NCBI GenBank assembly: GCA_012031225.1
Contig: JAAUTZ010000004.1
Span: 62,409-104,952, forward strand
Reading direction: 5' to 3'
From: Chloroflexaceae bacterium
Lineage (GTDB): Bacteria; Chloroflexota; Chloroflexia; Chloroflexales; Chloroflexaceae
DNA length: 42,544 nt
Each line of letters begins with the position of its first letter. Position 1 is the first letter of the stretch. The translations under genes were made by a program, and so were the position numbers. A model generated the notes under the pieces. It had not been told where the DNA came from. It saw nothing but the letters and a program-made list of their open reading frames with translations, and searched no databases. Positions 32,238 through 39,833 of the stretch are shown here, piece after piece.

Positions 32238-32987
32238 TCACCGCACCACCACTGCCGCCGCAAGGGTTGCCAGCACCACTACCTCGCCGATCTCGCACAG
32301 TGCGCCGTAGGTATCGCCGGTCAGCCCACCCAGATCGCGGGTCCACCAGCGCGCGAGCCACCACGTCACCAGCCACACTAGCCCGCCTGCAAGCAACGCA
32401 ACCCCGCCCCCGATCAGGAGGGCGCAGGCGACTGTAGCGGCGGTGGTGATGATGAAGTGGCGCGGCTGAAGTTCGGCTTGGAAAGTGCGCCCCAGCCCGC
32501 CCTCGCGGGCCGGCGGGAACCAGTGAATGCCGTAGCTATCGGCCCAGCGGCCCCACAGCGGCGCAAGCAACACCGCCTGCCACCATTGCTCGCCCGCGCC
32601 TGCGAGCCACACGAATTTGAGCAGCAGCACCGCAACCAGTGCGAGCGTGCCCATCGCCCCAATCCGGCTATCCTGCATAATCTCCAGCTTGCGCTCACGC
32701 GGTCGCCAGCTCCACACGCCATCAAAGGTATCGCTCAGCCCGTCGAGGTGCAGCCCTCCCGTCAACACCGCCCACGCCACCACCAGCACCGCCGCCCGCC
32801 CCAGATCGCCCCAGAGCCAGCCCGCCACAACGCCCAGCGGCAACAGCACCACGCCGATGATTAGCCCGACGATGGGGAACCACGGGATTGAGCGCGGGAT
32901 GCTTTTCTCGTCCATCATGGGCAGAAACGGGATCGGGATGATCGTGAGAAACCGGATCGCCTCAAACAGGCTCAAGAGATTGCTCAT
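32238..32987 (-). CDS. cobS: Adenosylcobinamide-GDP ribazoletransferase (cobalamin synthase)
   Basis: CobS is the membrane enzyme that joins adenosylcobinamide-GDP to alpha-ribazole (or its phosphate) in the last steps of cobamide assembly. The 249-residue product contains the GGLHLDGLSDTFDGVWS motif with the catalytic acidic residues, QDSRIGAMGTLALV, and about six hydrophobic segments; length is normal. Its ATG overlaps the cobT stop by 4 bp. It is the last gene of the minus-strand operon. Confidence 0.93.
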   Translation of the reverse strand: MSNLLSLFEAIRFLTIIPIPFLPMMDEKSIPRSIPWFPIVGLIIGVVLLPLGVVAGWLWGDLGRAAVLVVAWAVLTGGLHLDGLSDTFDGVWSWRPRERKLEIMQDSRIGAMGTLALVAVLLLKFVWLAGAGEQWWQAVLLAPLWGRWADSYGIHWFPPAREGGLGRTFQAELQPRHFIITTAATVACALLIGGGVALLAGGLVWLVTWWLARWWTRDLGGLTGDTYGALCEIGEVVVLATLAAAVVVR

Positions 32988-34084
32988 GCAGTGCTTACTC
33001 CCGCCGCCTCAAAGGTGGCCATCGTGTGCAGCAGGCGTAGCGTGTGCTGGATCAGAGGCAGCGCAAGTGCCGCACCGCTGCCTTCGCCCAGCCGTAGCTC
33101 CAGCTGCAAGAGTGGGGCGGCGGCATTGTCCCCAGTTAGCCCTAGCTCGGCGAGGGCCAGTGCGTGGCCCGGCTCTGCCGAGCAGTGCGCGGCGATCAGG
33201 TGCGCGGGCAGCTGCGGAGCCAGCCGCGCCGCAACGAGGGCGGCGGCAGTGGTGATGTAGCCATCCAGCAGGATTGGGATGCGTTGCGCGGCTGCCGCGA
33301 GCATTGCCCCCACAAGCACCGCCAGTTCCAGCCCACCCACTTCTGCCAGCAACAGCAGTGCATCGCCGTCCCAGCGTTGCCCATCGCCCAGCCCCACGCG
33401 CCGCAATGCCTGCGCCACCAATGCCTGCTTGTGAGCGAGCCGCGCTGCATCTATGCCCGTGCCACGCCCGACAGTCTGGGTGGGGGGTGCGCCCGTGAGC
33501 GCACTTGTCAGGGTGGCGGCGGCAGTGGTGTTGCCAATGCCCATCTCGCCCACCAGCAGCATGTCCATACCGTCTGCGTGGGCCGCCTGCGCTAGGGTCA
33601 TCCCGGCTAGCACGGCGGCATGCGCTTCAGCCAACGTCATGGCTGGCTCAGCGGCGAGGTTGGCTGTGCCCCGCCGAATATGCAGGCGATGCAGATCGGG
33701 GTGATCGGGCAGATCACCGACGACACCCGCATCCACCACGATCAGGCGGGTATTGGTTGCGTGCGCCAAGACACTGATCGCCGCCCCGCCCGCCAGAAAG
33801 TTCAGCACCATTTGGGCCGTTACAGCTTGCGGGTAGGCACTCACGCCAGCCACCGCAATGCCGTGATCGGCGGCACACAGCAGGATCACGGGCTGCTGCA
33901 CCTGTGGCAGCGCGTGGGCTGTACTCCCCGCCAAGCGCACGAGGAGGTGTTCGAGTTGCCCCAAGCTGCCTTGCGGCTTGGTCAAATGATCGAGCCGCTG
34001 CTGCACCGCAATCATTGCAGGCCCATCAGCCGGGGCGATCTGAGCCGCACAAGCGCGGATCGGATCTGGGGTAGGGTTGGTCAT
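32984..34084 (-). CDS. cobT: Nicotinate-nucleotide--dimethylbenzimidazole phosphoribosyltransferase
   Basis: CobT activates the lower-ligand base, making alpha-ribazole phosphate from nicotinate mononucleotide and dimethylbenzimidazole. Visible motifs: LTKPQGSLGQLEHLL near the N-terminus, AADHGIAVAGVSAYPQAVT, GEMGIGNTTAAA, PILLDGYITTAAALVA, and HCSAEPGHALAL, which contains the catalytic-Glu region. It has 366 residues, the normal length. The gene overlaps cobC upstream and cobS downstream by 4 bp each, so translation of the three is coupled. Confidence 0.94.
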   Translation of the reverse strand: MTNPTPDPIRACAAQIAPADGPAMIAVQQRLDHLTKPQGSLGQLEHLLVRLAGSTAHALPQVQQPVILLCAADHGIAVAGVSAYPQAVTAQMVLNFLAGGAAISVLAHATNTRLIVVDAGVVGDLPDHPDLHRLHIRRGTANLAAEPAMTLAEAHAAVLAGMTLAQAAHADGMDMLLVGEMGIGNTTAAATLTSALTGAPPTQTVGRGTGIDAARLAHKQALVAQALRRVGLGDGQRWDGDALLLLAEVGGLELAVLVGAMLAAAAQRIPILLDGYITTAAALVAARLAPQLPAHLIAAHCSAEPGHALALAELGLTGDNAAAPLLQLELRLGEGSGAALALPLIQHTLRLLHTMATFEAAGVSTA

Positions 34085-34695
34085 AACAAACGGGGAACCT
34101 CATTCACAACACGGATGATCGGGCTACTTGCATACACATCAATCGCCGTGATGCTTGCTAAATCTATGCGCCACTGCCAATGCTGGGGAAGCGGCATTCC
34201 CGTCAGACTGCTCAGCACAATGCGGATCGGTGTAGCGTGGGTGACAATTAAGATGCGCCCACCCGCATGCTCACGCAATAAAGCGAGCCAGCCCTGCTGC
34301 ACCCGCGCCGCCACATCCGCCAACGACTCGCCCCCGCTGGCGCGTCCGTGCAGCGCATCCGCAAAACGCTGGTGGGCTTCGGTGGGGTAGCGTTGCAGCA
34401 CCTCGCGGTAGGTCAGCCCTTCCCATGTGCCGTGTGCGCTCTCGGCCCACGCCGGGTCAATCAGGGTTGGGACGGGCGCTTGGCGATTGGCAAGGATGGC
34501 GGCAGCAGTTGCCTGCGTGCGCTCGGTGGCGGTGGTCAGGGCCAGCGTAAACGGGATGCGCCGCAAGCGATGCGCGAGGGCCGCTTGCTGGCGTATGCCA
34601 TAGGCGGTAATTGGGCTATTGCTGTGGCTTTGGTAGCGTTGCTCGCGGTTATATTCGGTTTGCACATGGCGCACCAGCCAGATGCTCGTTCGCAC
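34081..34695 (-). CDS. cobC: Histidine phosphatase, probable alpha-ribazole phosphatase
   Basis: This 204-residue protein is a member of the histidine phosphatase (phosphoglycerate mutase) superfamily. By context it should dephosphorylate alpha-ribazole phosphate before or after CobS. The N-terminal phosphohistidine motif reads LVRHVQTEYN: His10 is present but the usual RHG glycine is valine. ATERTQATAAAI, WAESAHGTWEGLTYREV and VTHATPIRIVL (second His) complete the active site. It sits between the DUF4430-like gene (32-bp gap) and cobT (4-bp overlap). Assignment as CobC rests on the neighbours; other phosphatase roles are possible. Confidence 0.75.
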   Translation of the reverse strand: MRTSIWLVRHVQTEYNREQRYQSHSNSPITAYGIRQQAALAHRLRRIPFTLALTTATERTQATAAAILANRQAPVPTLIDPAWAESAHGTWEGLTYREVLQRYPTEAHQRFADALHGRASGGESLADVAARVQQGWLALLREHAGGRILIVTHATPIRIVLSSLTGMPLPQHWQWRIDLASITAIDVYASSPIIRVVNEVPRLL

Positions 34696-34727
34696 AGGGT
34701 CTCCTCGTTCAGGGTCTTGGGCTGCCG

Positions 34728-35330
34728 TCAGCGTACCACCAACGGCAGATATGCCCGATCCATACGCGGCGCAGGGGCGACGGTAGGCGTAGCCGTCGGC
34801 GTGCCAATCGGCGTAGCCGCCGGCGCTACGGTTGCAGTTGGCAACTCCGCGTTCGGGCAGATGTCGGCGAAGGCGATCACGGGCGGGGCAACATTTGTAT
34901 CACTCCACACCCAGCCATCTACATCACCCGCCCGCAGGGTGCGGCTGCTTGCACCCAGCCCCGAAAATTGCCACTGCTGCGCGTCGGCATTCTTCAGCCA
35001 GTAGCGCCAATAGGTGGGCGGATAGGCACACGCGCAGTTATCGGCAGGGCAGCCCTCTTGGCCAATCTTGCATACAAACTCGCCTAAGCCCGGATCATTC
35101 TGTGTTTCCAGTGCCAACTCGGACTGACGCAGCAGGTCAATCGCCCTGATCGTCTCAGTCGTAAAACTGACACAGCGCGTCGTGACGGTGCCATCACCGG
35201 ATACCACGACTACGCCTGCCTGCTGCACTGTCTGGCCATAGCCGCGTGCGGTCAGGCCTAGCCCTAGCAGCAGTGCGCCAAGGAGCAGCAGCCAGAGCGG
35301 GATGTGCAAGAGCTGCTTGGGCAACAGCAT
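34728..35330 (-). CDS. Secreted Cys-rich DUF4430-like protein with YLPLVVR tail
   Basis: The 200-residue product starts with a signal/anchor helix (about 10-28) and exports a small domain (about 38-160). Its ending GDVDGWVW, the YWRYWLKN segment, and an early TTETIRAIDLL helix resemble DUF4430, the domain related to the C-terminal beta domain of transcobalamin/intrinsic factor. Six cysteines (C53, C87, C94, C99, C101, C158) would suit disulfides or a ligand. A Pro/Thr/Ala linker (about 163-189) leads to the final AYLPLVVR, nearly the same tail as the DUF11 protein at the left end. The gene lies 10 bp after the permease gene and 32 bp before cobC. Cobamide binding is inferred from fold resemblance and operon only. 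Confidence 0.6.
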   Translation of the reverse strand: MLLPKQLLHIPLWLLLLGALLLGLGLTARGYGQTVQQAGVVVVSGDGTVTTRCVSFTTETIRAIDLLRQSELALETQNDPGLGEFVCKIGQEGCPADNCACAYPPTYWRYWLKNADAQQWQFSGLGASSRTLRAGDVDGWVWSDTNVAPPVIAFADICPNAELPTATVAPAATPIGTPTATPTVAPAPRMDRAYLPLVVR

Positions 35331-35340
35331 GCGTGCGTCC

Positions 35341-36441
35341 TTACAGCCCCGAACGGGGATAGCTTGGGCCGGATGCTTCGGGCATCAGCGCAACGTCAGA
35401 GTGCCCACCATTTGCGGCTTCAATCACCTCAGTATCTGCGGGATCTGTACGGATTTCGCGCACAAGCACCACAATCACCGTGATGATCGGCACGGTGAGC
35501 AGGGCCGCCAGAAAGCCGCCGACCTGCCCGCCCACGAATAGCCCCAGCAGCACGAGGGCGGGCTGCACCTTGATCGCCCGCGCGAAGAAGTAGGGCGCAA
35601 CGAAGTATACGGCCACCGCCCCAACAATGGTTTCGAGGATCACCAACCATAGGATCGTCGTCCAGCCCATGCCCGCACTGAGGGCTGCCAGCACCGACAA
35701 TGCCATCCCGACGATGCCGCCTAGGTAGGGGATGAACTCTAACACGCCGCCAATCACTGCAATCGTGAGTGCGAAGGGAATACCCAATATGAGATTGATG
35801 ATCCCGTAGCACACAATGTAGTAAAAGCTGATCGCAACTTGAGCTACGAACCAACGGGCCAAGCCGCTGCTGACACTGTCAGTCAGATGGATGAGGCGGG
35901 CATGATACTGCACGGGCACGAACAGATCGAGCAAGCCCCGACTGAAGCTCGGCTCGGCAACCAATGCAAACACCAACACAACCATGACAAACAGCATAAA
36001 GAGGGTTGCCCCGACCTGCCCTAACACGCCGCCCACCGCACCACCAAGATAGGCGAGCGAGTTGGAGACGATACTCGTGATACTGCCATCATAGGTCGTC
36101 AGATCGGGCAGGAACGGGGCAAAGAAGGCTTGCATACCTACCAGATTGTTGTAGAGGATAATCAGACTATTGTAGACGATGGGAGCAATAATCAATAGCA
36201 TGACTGCGGCAGCTACGACAACGATTAGCAACACCCCCCCAACTGTCACGCCGCGCTTGATGCCGCGCTGCTCTAGCCAATTGGCTAATGGGTTGATCAG
36301 TAATGCCAAGAGCGCGGAGAGCAGCAACAACACGGTGATGCTGACAATGATCGAGCTGAAGGTGTATGTCACCCCGAACGCCAAGCCAAGCGTGAACAGG
36401 GCAAACCACGTATTGCGGGAGATTTCGATTCGAGTTGGCAT
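35341..36441 (-). CDS. AI-2E family (PerM/YdiK-type) transporter
   Basis: The 366-residue membrane protein has the typical layout of this family: two N-terminal helices, LINPLANWLEQRGIKRGVTV, a long helical middle, VSSGLARWFVAQVAIS, EFIPYLGGIVGMALS, and a last pair of helices including VQPALVLLGLFVGGQVGGF. Members export or exchange small molecules; the AI-2 name is historical and does not fix the substrate. I chose the ATG at 36441, about 11 nt after AAGGAG; the GTG at 36453 overlaps that site. It is the first gene of the operon continuing to cobS, which raises the possibility of a link to cobamides. Confidence 0.85.
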   Translation of the reverse strand: MPTRIEISRNTWFALFTLGLAFGVTYTFSSIIVSITVLLLLSALLALLINPLANWLEQRGIKRGVTVGGVLLIVVVAAAVMLLIIAPIVYNSLIILYNNLVGMQAFFAPFLPDLTTYDGSITSIVSNSLAYLGGAVGGVLGQVGATLFMLFVMVVLVFALVAEPSFSRGLLDLFVPVQYHARLIHLTDSVSSGLARWFVAQVAISFYYIVCYGIINLILGIPFALTIAVIGGVLEFIPYLGGIVGMALSVLAALSAGMGWTTILWLVILETIVGAVAVYFVAPYFFARAIKVQPALVLLGLFVGGQVGGFLAALLTVPIITVIVVLVREIRTDPADTEVIEAANGGHSDVALMPEASGPSYPRSGL

Positions 36442-36496
36442 ACGTTCGGGCACTCCTTATTTGGGCAACCACGTTTAGCCCTATGGGACTAACACG

Positions 36497-36525
36497 AGTC
36501 TAACAGGCTTTGCCCAACTGGTCAA
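36497..36525 (-). promoter_or_regulatory. Promoter of the permease-DUF4430-cobC-cobT-cobS operon
   Basis: On the minus strand TTGACC (36525-36520) is followed after exactly 17 bp by TAGACT (36502-36497), which is preceded by TGT, an extended -10. It lies about 56 bp before the ATG at 36441. No cobalamin-riboswitch structure is recognisable in the short leader. Confidence 0.65.
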
Positions 36526-36541
36526 CACCGCTTCAAAGGAG

Positions 36542-37630
36542 CTACTCCAGCAGCGTGGGCGGCACCGGCGCAGGTGGCGGGAGTATGTGTTGGAGCCAGC
36601 GGATCAGGTAGGGGCTAAGCAGCACGATGCTGATGAAGCGCAGGAGGCTGAGCGTGAGGATCAACGCAACATTGGCATTGCTCTCAAGGGCAATGATTGT
36701 CACCACGTTCAAGCCACCGGGGGTGGTGGCAAGGTAGCCACTAAACAGATCGCCATCGGTGCGGTAGGCAAGCACGGCTCCTGCCCCTGCCGCCACGCCC
36801 ATCAGGAGTAGCGTGCTGAGCGTAAATGGTAGCAAGATGCGGCGGGCGGTATGCAGCGCGGGCAGATCGAACTGTAGCCCAATTTGCACGCCGATCAAGG
36901 CATACGCCAGCGTCAGCAGCAACGGCGGCGGGGCGGGGTGCGGCAATCCGGCTAGCCCAGCCAGCATGCCCAAGATCGCCGGCCCAATGAGCACGCCCGC
37001 AGGCAGGTGCAAGCGCACCCCTAGCCAGCCGCCAATCCCAATGATTGCCGTGCTGATCCCGATGGCAATCCAGTTCCACCCAGCTGCTGCGCTCGGCAGG
37101 AGCACCGGTGAGGGCAGCGCGGCGGCAGGCGCAACCAGCAACGTTACCAGCGTGAGTGTGCCCAGCACCAGCATAATGCGGAGCGATTGCATCAGCGCGA
37201 CAAGGCGGCTATCGGCTCCGAGTGCCTCGCTCAGCGCAACCATGCCGGGTGCGCCGCCCGGCTGGGTGCCGAGCACCGCCGTAACAAGATCGAGTTCGGT
37301 GGTGCGAGCGAGGAACAATCCGGCTCCAACACTCGCAAGGTTGAGCAGCAGGATGATCAGCAGGATGGGGAACCAGCTTTCGAGCAGCACCGTCAAAGCT
37401 GCTGGCGTGATCGCGGTGCTCATCGCCCCTCCGACGAGGGCTTGGGCAATGGTGTAAAGCCAACTCGCGAGGGCCATCTGGCGCGGCTGCCACGCGACCC
37501 ACAGCCCCACCCCCATCATGGGGCCAAGGAACCACGCGGCGGGCACACCGAGCCACGCGAAGCCAAGTCCACTGATCGCAGCAATGGCACTAAGCAAGAG
37601 CCATGCACCGATGGTAGCTGATGTTTGCAC
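36542..37630 (-). CDS. AbrB-family membrane protein (PF05145 type)
   Basis: The 362-residue protein has about ten hydrophobic segments arranged as two related halves. The first contains GVPAAWFLGPMMGVGLW and GTQPGGAPGMVALSEALGAD, the second LPAGVLIGPAILGMLAG and ATTPGGLNVVTIIALESN. The paired PGG motifs are diagnostic of the Gram-negative AbrB duplication family. Members are sometimes mislabelled ammonia monooxygenase; a transport or regulatory role is presumed, with substrate unknown. The GTG start at 37630 lies 7 nt after a -10 box without a ribosome-binding site. It is upstream of the permease operon but separated by that operon's promoter. Confidence 0.85.
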   Translation of the reverse strand: MQTSATIGAWLLLSAIAAISGLGFAWLGVPAAWFLGPMMGVGLWVAWQPRQMALASWLYTIAQALVGGAMSTAITPAALTVLLESWFPILLIILLLNLASVGAGLFLARTTELDLVTAVLGTQPGGAPGMVALSEALGADSRLVALMQSLRIMLVLGTLTLVTLLVAPAAALPSPVLLPSAAAGWNWIAIGISTAIIGIGGWLGVRLHLPAGVLIGPAILGMLAGLAGLPHPAPPPLLLTLAYALIGVQIGLQFDLPALHTARRILLPFTLSTLLLMGVAAGAGAVLAYRTDGDLFSGYLATTPGGLNVVTIIALESNANVALILTLSLLRFISIVLLSPYLIRWLQHILPPPAPVPPTLLE

Positions 37631-37637
37631 ACCCTAT

Positions 37638-37643
37638 AGTATA
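37638..37643 (-). promoter_or_regulatory. -10 TATACT of the AbrB-family gene, leaderless arrangement
   Basis: TATACT on the minus strand (37643-37638) ends 7 nt before the GTG at 37630. No Shine-Dalgarno sequence fits, and it is preceded by GGG rather than TGn. Transcription would start at or next to the start codon. Confidence 0.5.
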
Positions 37644-37757
37644 CCCTGTATTGTTCTGCATCAGCTGTGCGGGGGGCAGGAGGGAACCTATTCCAAAGCA
37701 CCGCCGCGTTTATATAGGCGCAGGCTCGCGCTAGCTACACCAGAACCGTAGACTTTC

Positions 37758-37865
37758 TGGTATACTTGCAAAGAACGGTCTAATATTCAAGTCTAATTCC
37801 AGCACATGACATTGCCTCGCCTTCCAATCAGTAACCGTGCTGACATAACAATGATAACATATAAT
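37758..37865 (+). promoter_or_regulatory. Two candidate promoters in an AT-rich intergenic region
   Basis: The 336-bp gap 37631-37966 has no gene. On the plus strand it holds an extended -10 TGGTATACT (37758-37766) and a consensus TATAAT (37860-37865) with a poor CTGACA upstream. Base composition from about 37740 on is markedly richer in A and T than the flanking genes. A short ATGCC/GGCAT hairpin with T-rich sequence lies near 37900-37925, in the leader of the PAS-STAS gene. Confidence 0.5.
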
Positions 37866-37966
37866 GTGCGTATGCGAAATTCGTTTATGCACCCTGATGA
37901 ATATGCCCAAATAGGCATTATTTTACTACAATCATGATCAAATTATCCCATGAAGGGGGAAGTGTA

Positions 37967-39654
37967 ATGGGTGCGGAACAACCGGAACTTGACCAGCTGC
38001 GGCAGAAAGTTATCCAACTCGAACAGGAGCTAGCCCTATATCAGGCACTCTTTGCCTGTTCGCCAGTTGGGATGTTTGTGTATAAGCTGGAGGATAGCAA
38101 CAATGATCGGAGCCTGCGAATGGTTGCCGCTAACCCTATCGTTGAAGCACTGACAAACGTTGTTCCAGCCGAAATTATCGGCAAAACGCTCGATGAGAAT
38201 TTCCGGGCTTGCGTGAGCAGGGCCTTCCGCAAGCCTATGCACAGGTCATCCGCACTGGCACACCCTTCAGAACTGAAAGCATCTATGGCAACGAACGGGT
38301 GATTAGCAGTACGTTTGATGTGCATGCGGTGCCCCTGCCAGAGCAACACGTTGTGGTGATGTTTGAGAATATCACCGCCCGTAAGCAAGCCGAGCAGGAC
38401 CTGTCACAACTCAATACCGAGCTAGAGCAGCGCGTTGCTGACCTCGATTCCGCGTTGAGGAATAGTGCCCGCCTCGCACCGGATGATGCCGAACGCTACT
38501 TTGAGGTGATCGAGATCACGCGGGATGGCTTATGGGATTGGGACATAATGACGGACTATGTGTATTATAGCCCCCGCTGGCTTGCTGCACTTGGCTACAC
38601 CGCTGATGAGGTGGTGGACGATGTGAGTACATGGGAGTCATTGATTCACCCCGATGATAAAGCCCATACAATGGCTAGCTTGCAGGCCCATCTGATGGGC
38701 CAAGCGGCATCGTATGAAGCCGAGTTACGCCTACGCACCAAAGATGGGGCGTGGAAATGGGTGCTTGATCGCGGCAAAGTGGTGCGGCGTAGCCCAGAGG
38801 GGCAACCCCTGCGCGTAATCGGAACCTTCACCGATATTACCGAGCGCAAACAACAGGAAGCCGAGCTGCAGGTGTTCAAAGCCCTTGCCGACAACGCCCT
38901 CGATGGGGTCGCTATGGCCGATCTCGACGGGACGCTGACGTATGTCAATCCGGCGTACAGAACGATGTTTGAACAACACGGTGATCCCGTCGGACAACGT
39001 GTAGCAGATCTGTATCCATCTGAGGTGCGCGAGATTATCTACCAAGAGGTCTTTCCGCATGCCGTGATGCAGGGCGAATGGCTTAATGAGATCGAATTGA
39101 CGCGCCCCAATGGTAGCCATTGGGTGGCCCAACAGAGCGTCTTCGCGGTGCGGGATGAGCAGGGCCAGCCGATCAAGGTGGCCAATCTGCTGCGCGATGT
39201 CACTACCCAACGGCAACAGGAAGCCGAGCGCGAAGCCTTGCAGCAGCAGCTGATCGAGGCCCAACGGTACGCCCTGCGTGAACTCTCGACCCCACTGATC
39301 CCAATCTCCGAGCGGGTGGTGATTATGCCCCTGATCGGCGCGATTGATAGCAACCGCGCCCAGCAGGTGATGGAGACACTGCTCGAAGGGGTTGCTCAGC
39401 ATAGTGCTGAATTAGCCATCCTCGATATTACGGGGGTGCAGGTGGTGGATACGCAAGTGGCGCAGGCATTCATCCAAGCGGCGCAGGCGGTGCGCTTGCT
39501 GGGCGCACAGGTGATGCTTACTGGCATTCAGCCCCAGATCGCGCAGACGCTCGTGCATCTAGGGGTGGATCTGGACGGCATCATCACTCGCGGCAGCCTG
39601 AAAGCGGGCATTGCCGCCGCCCTCCACAAAGCCCCTGAGCGCAGTATAGACTAG
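37967..39654 (+). CDS. PAS-PAS-PAS-STAS sensor protein, frameshifted
   Basis: Read across one missing base the gene encodes about 562 residues: a short coiled coil, PAS1 (about 26-135), PAS2 (from about 165, with GLWDWDIMTDYVYYSPRW and the PAC end VIGTFTDITERKQQ), PAS3 (GVAMADLDGTLTYVNPAYR), a coiled coil, and a C-terminal RsbR-like STAS domain (about 440-562) with VIMPLIGAIDSNRAQQ and LDITGVQVVDTQVAQ. The ATG at 37967 has AGGGGGAA upstream. The frame is lost near 38195-38206: one added base in TTCCGGGC gives ENFPGLREQGLP. It is a cytoplasmic sensor feeding an anti-anti-sigma/stressosome-type output, with the same output module as the PilJ protein at 12928. The PAS ligand cannot be told from sequence. 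Confidence 0.85.
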
Positions 39655-39817
39655 GGGCTAGCAGGGGCTAGCATTATTCAAGAAGATGCACCCAACGCAA
39701 CCACGCCGAAGGCACGCGAATATGGATGTACGGATGTAGCAGCGTGGCAAGGGCACGGTGCTACTGATGCTACTGATGGTTTTCTCATCCTTCTACCAAA
39801 CCCGCCACCGGCCCCCG

Positions 39818-39826
39818 TGCTATACT
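39818..39826 (+). promoter_or_regulatory. Extended -10 (TGCTATACT), leaderless arrangement
   Basis: TGC plus TATACT (39821-39826) end 7 nt before the ATG at 39834. There is no ribosome-binding site in between, so a leaderless mRNA is predicted. The 180-bp gap before it contains short direct repeats (AGGGGCTAGC twice near 39655-39673, GCTACTGAT twice near 39760). Confidence 0.6.
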
Positions 39827-39833
39827 TACCCCT

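Noticed and set aside
36442-36541. Cobalamin riboswitch upstream of the permease-cob operon
   Set aside because: The leader is under 60 nt, too short, and has no B12-box-like sequence; only a promoter is supported.
36542-37630. Annotation as ammonia monooxygenase
   Set aside because: The paired PGG motifs and duplicated membrane halves mark the AbrB membrane family; the ammonia monooxygenase label is a known mis-transfer.
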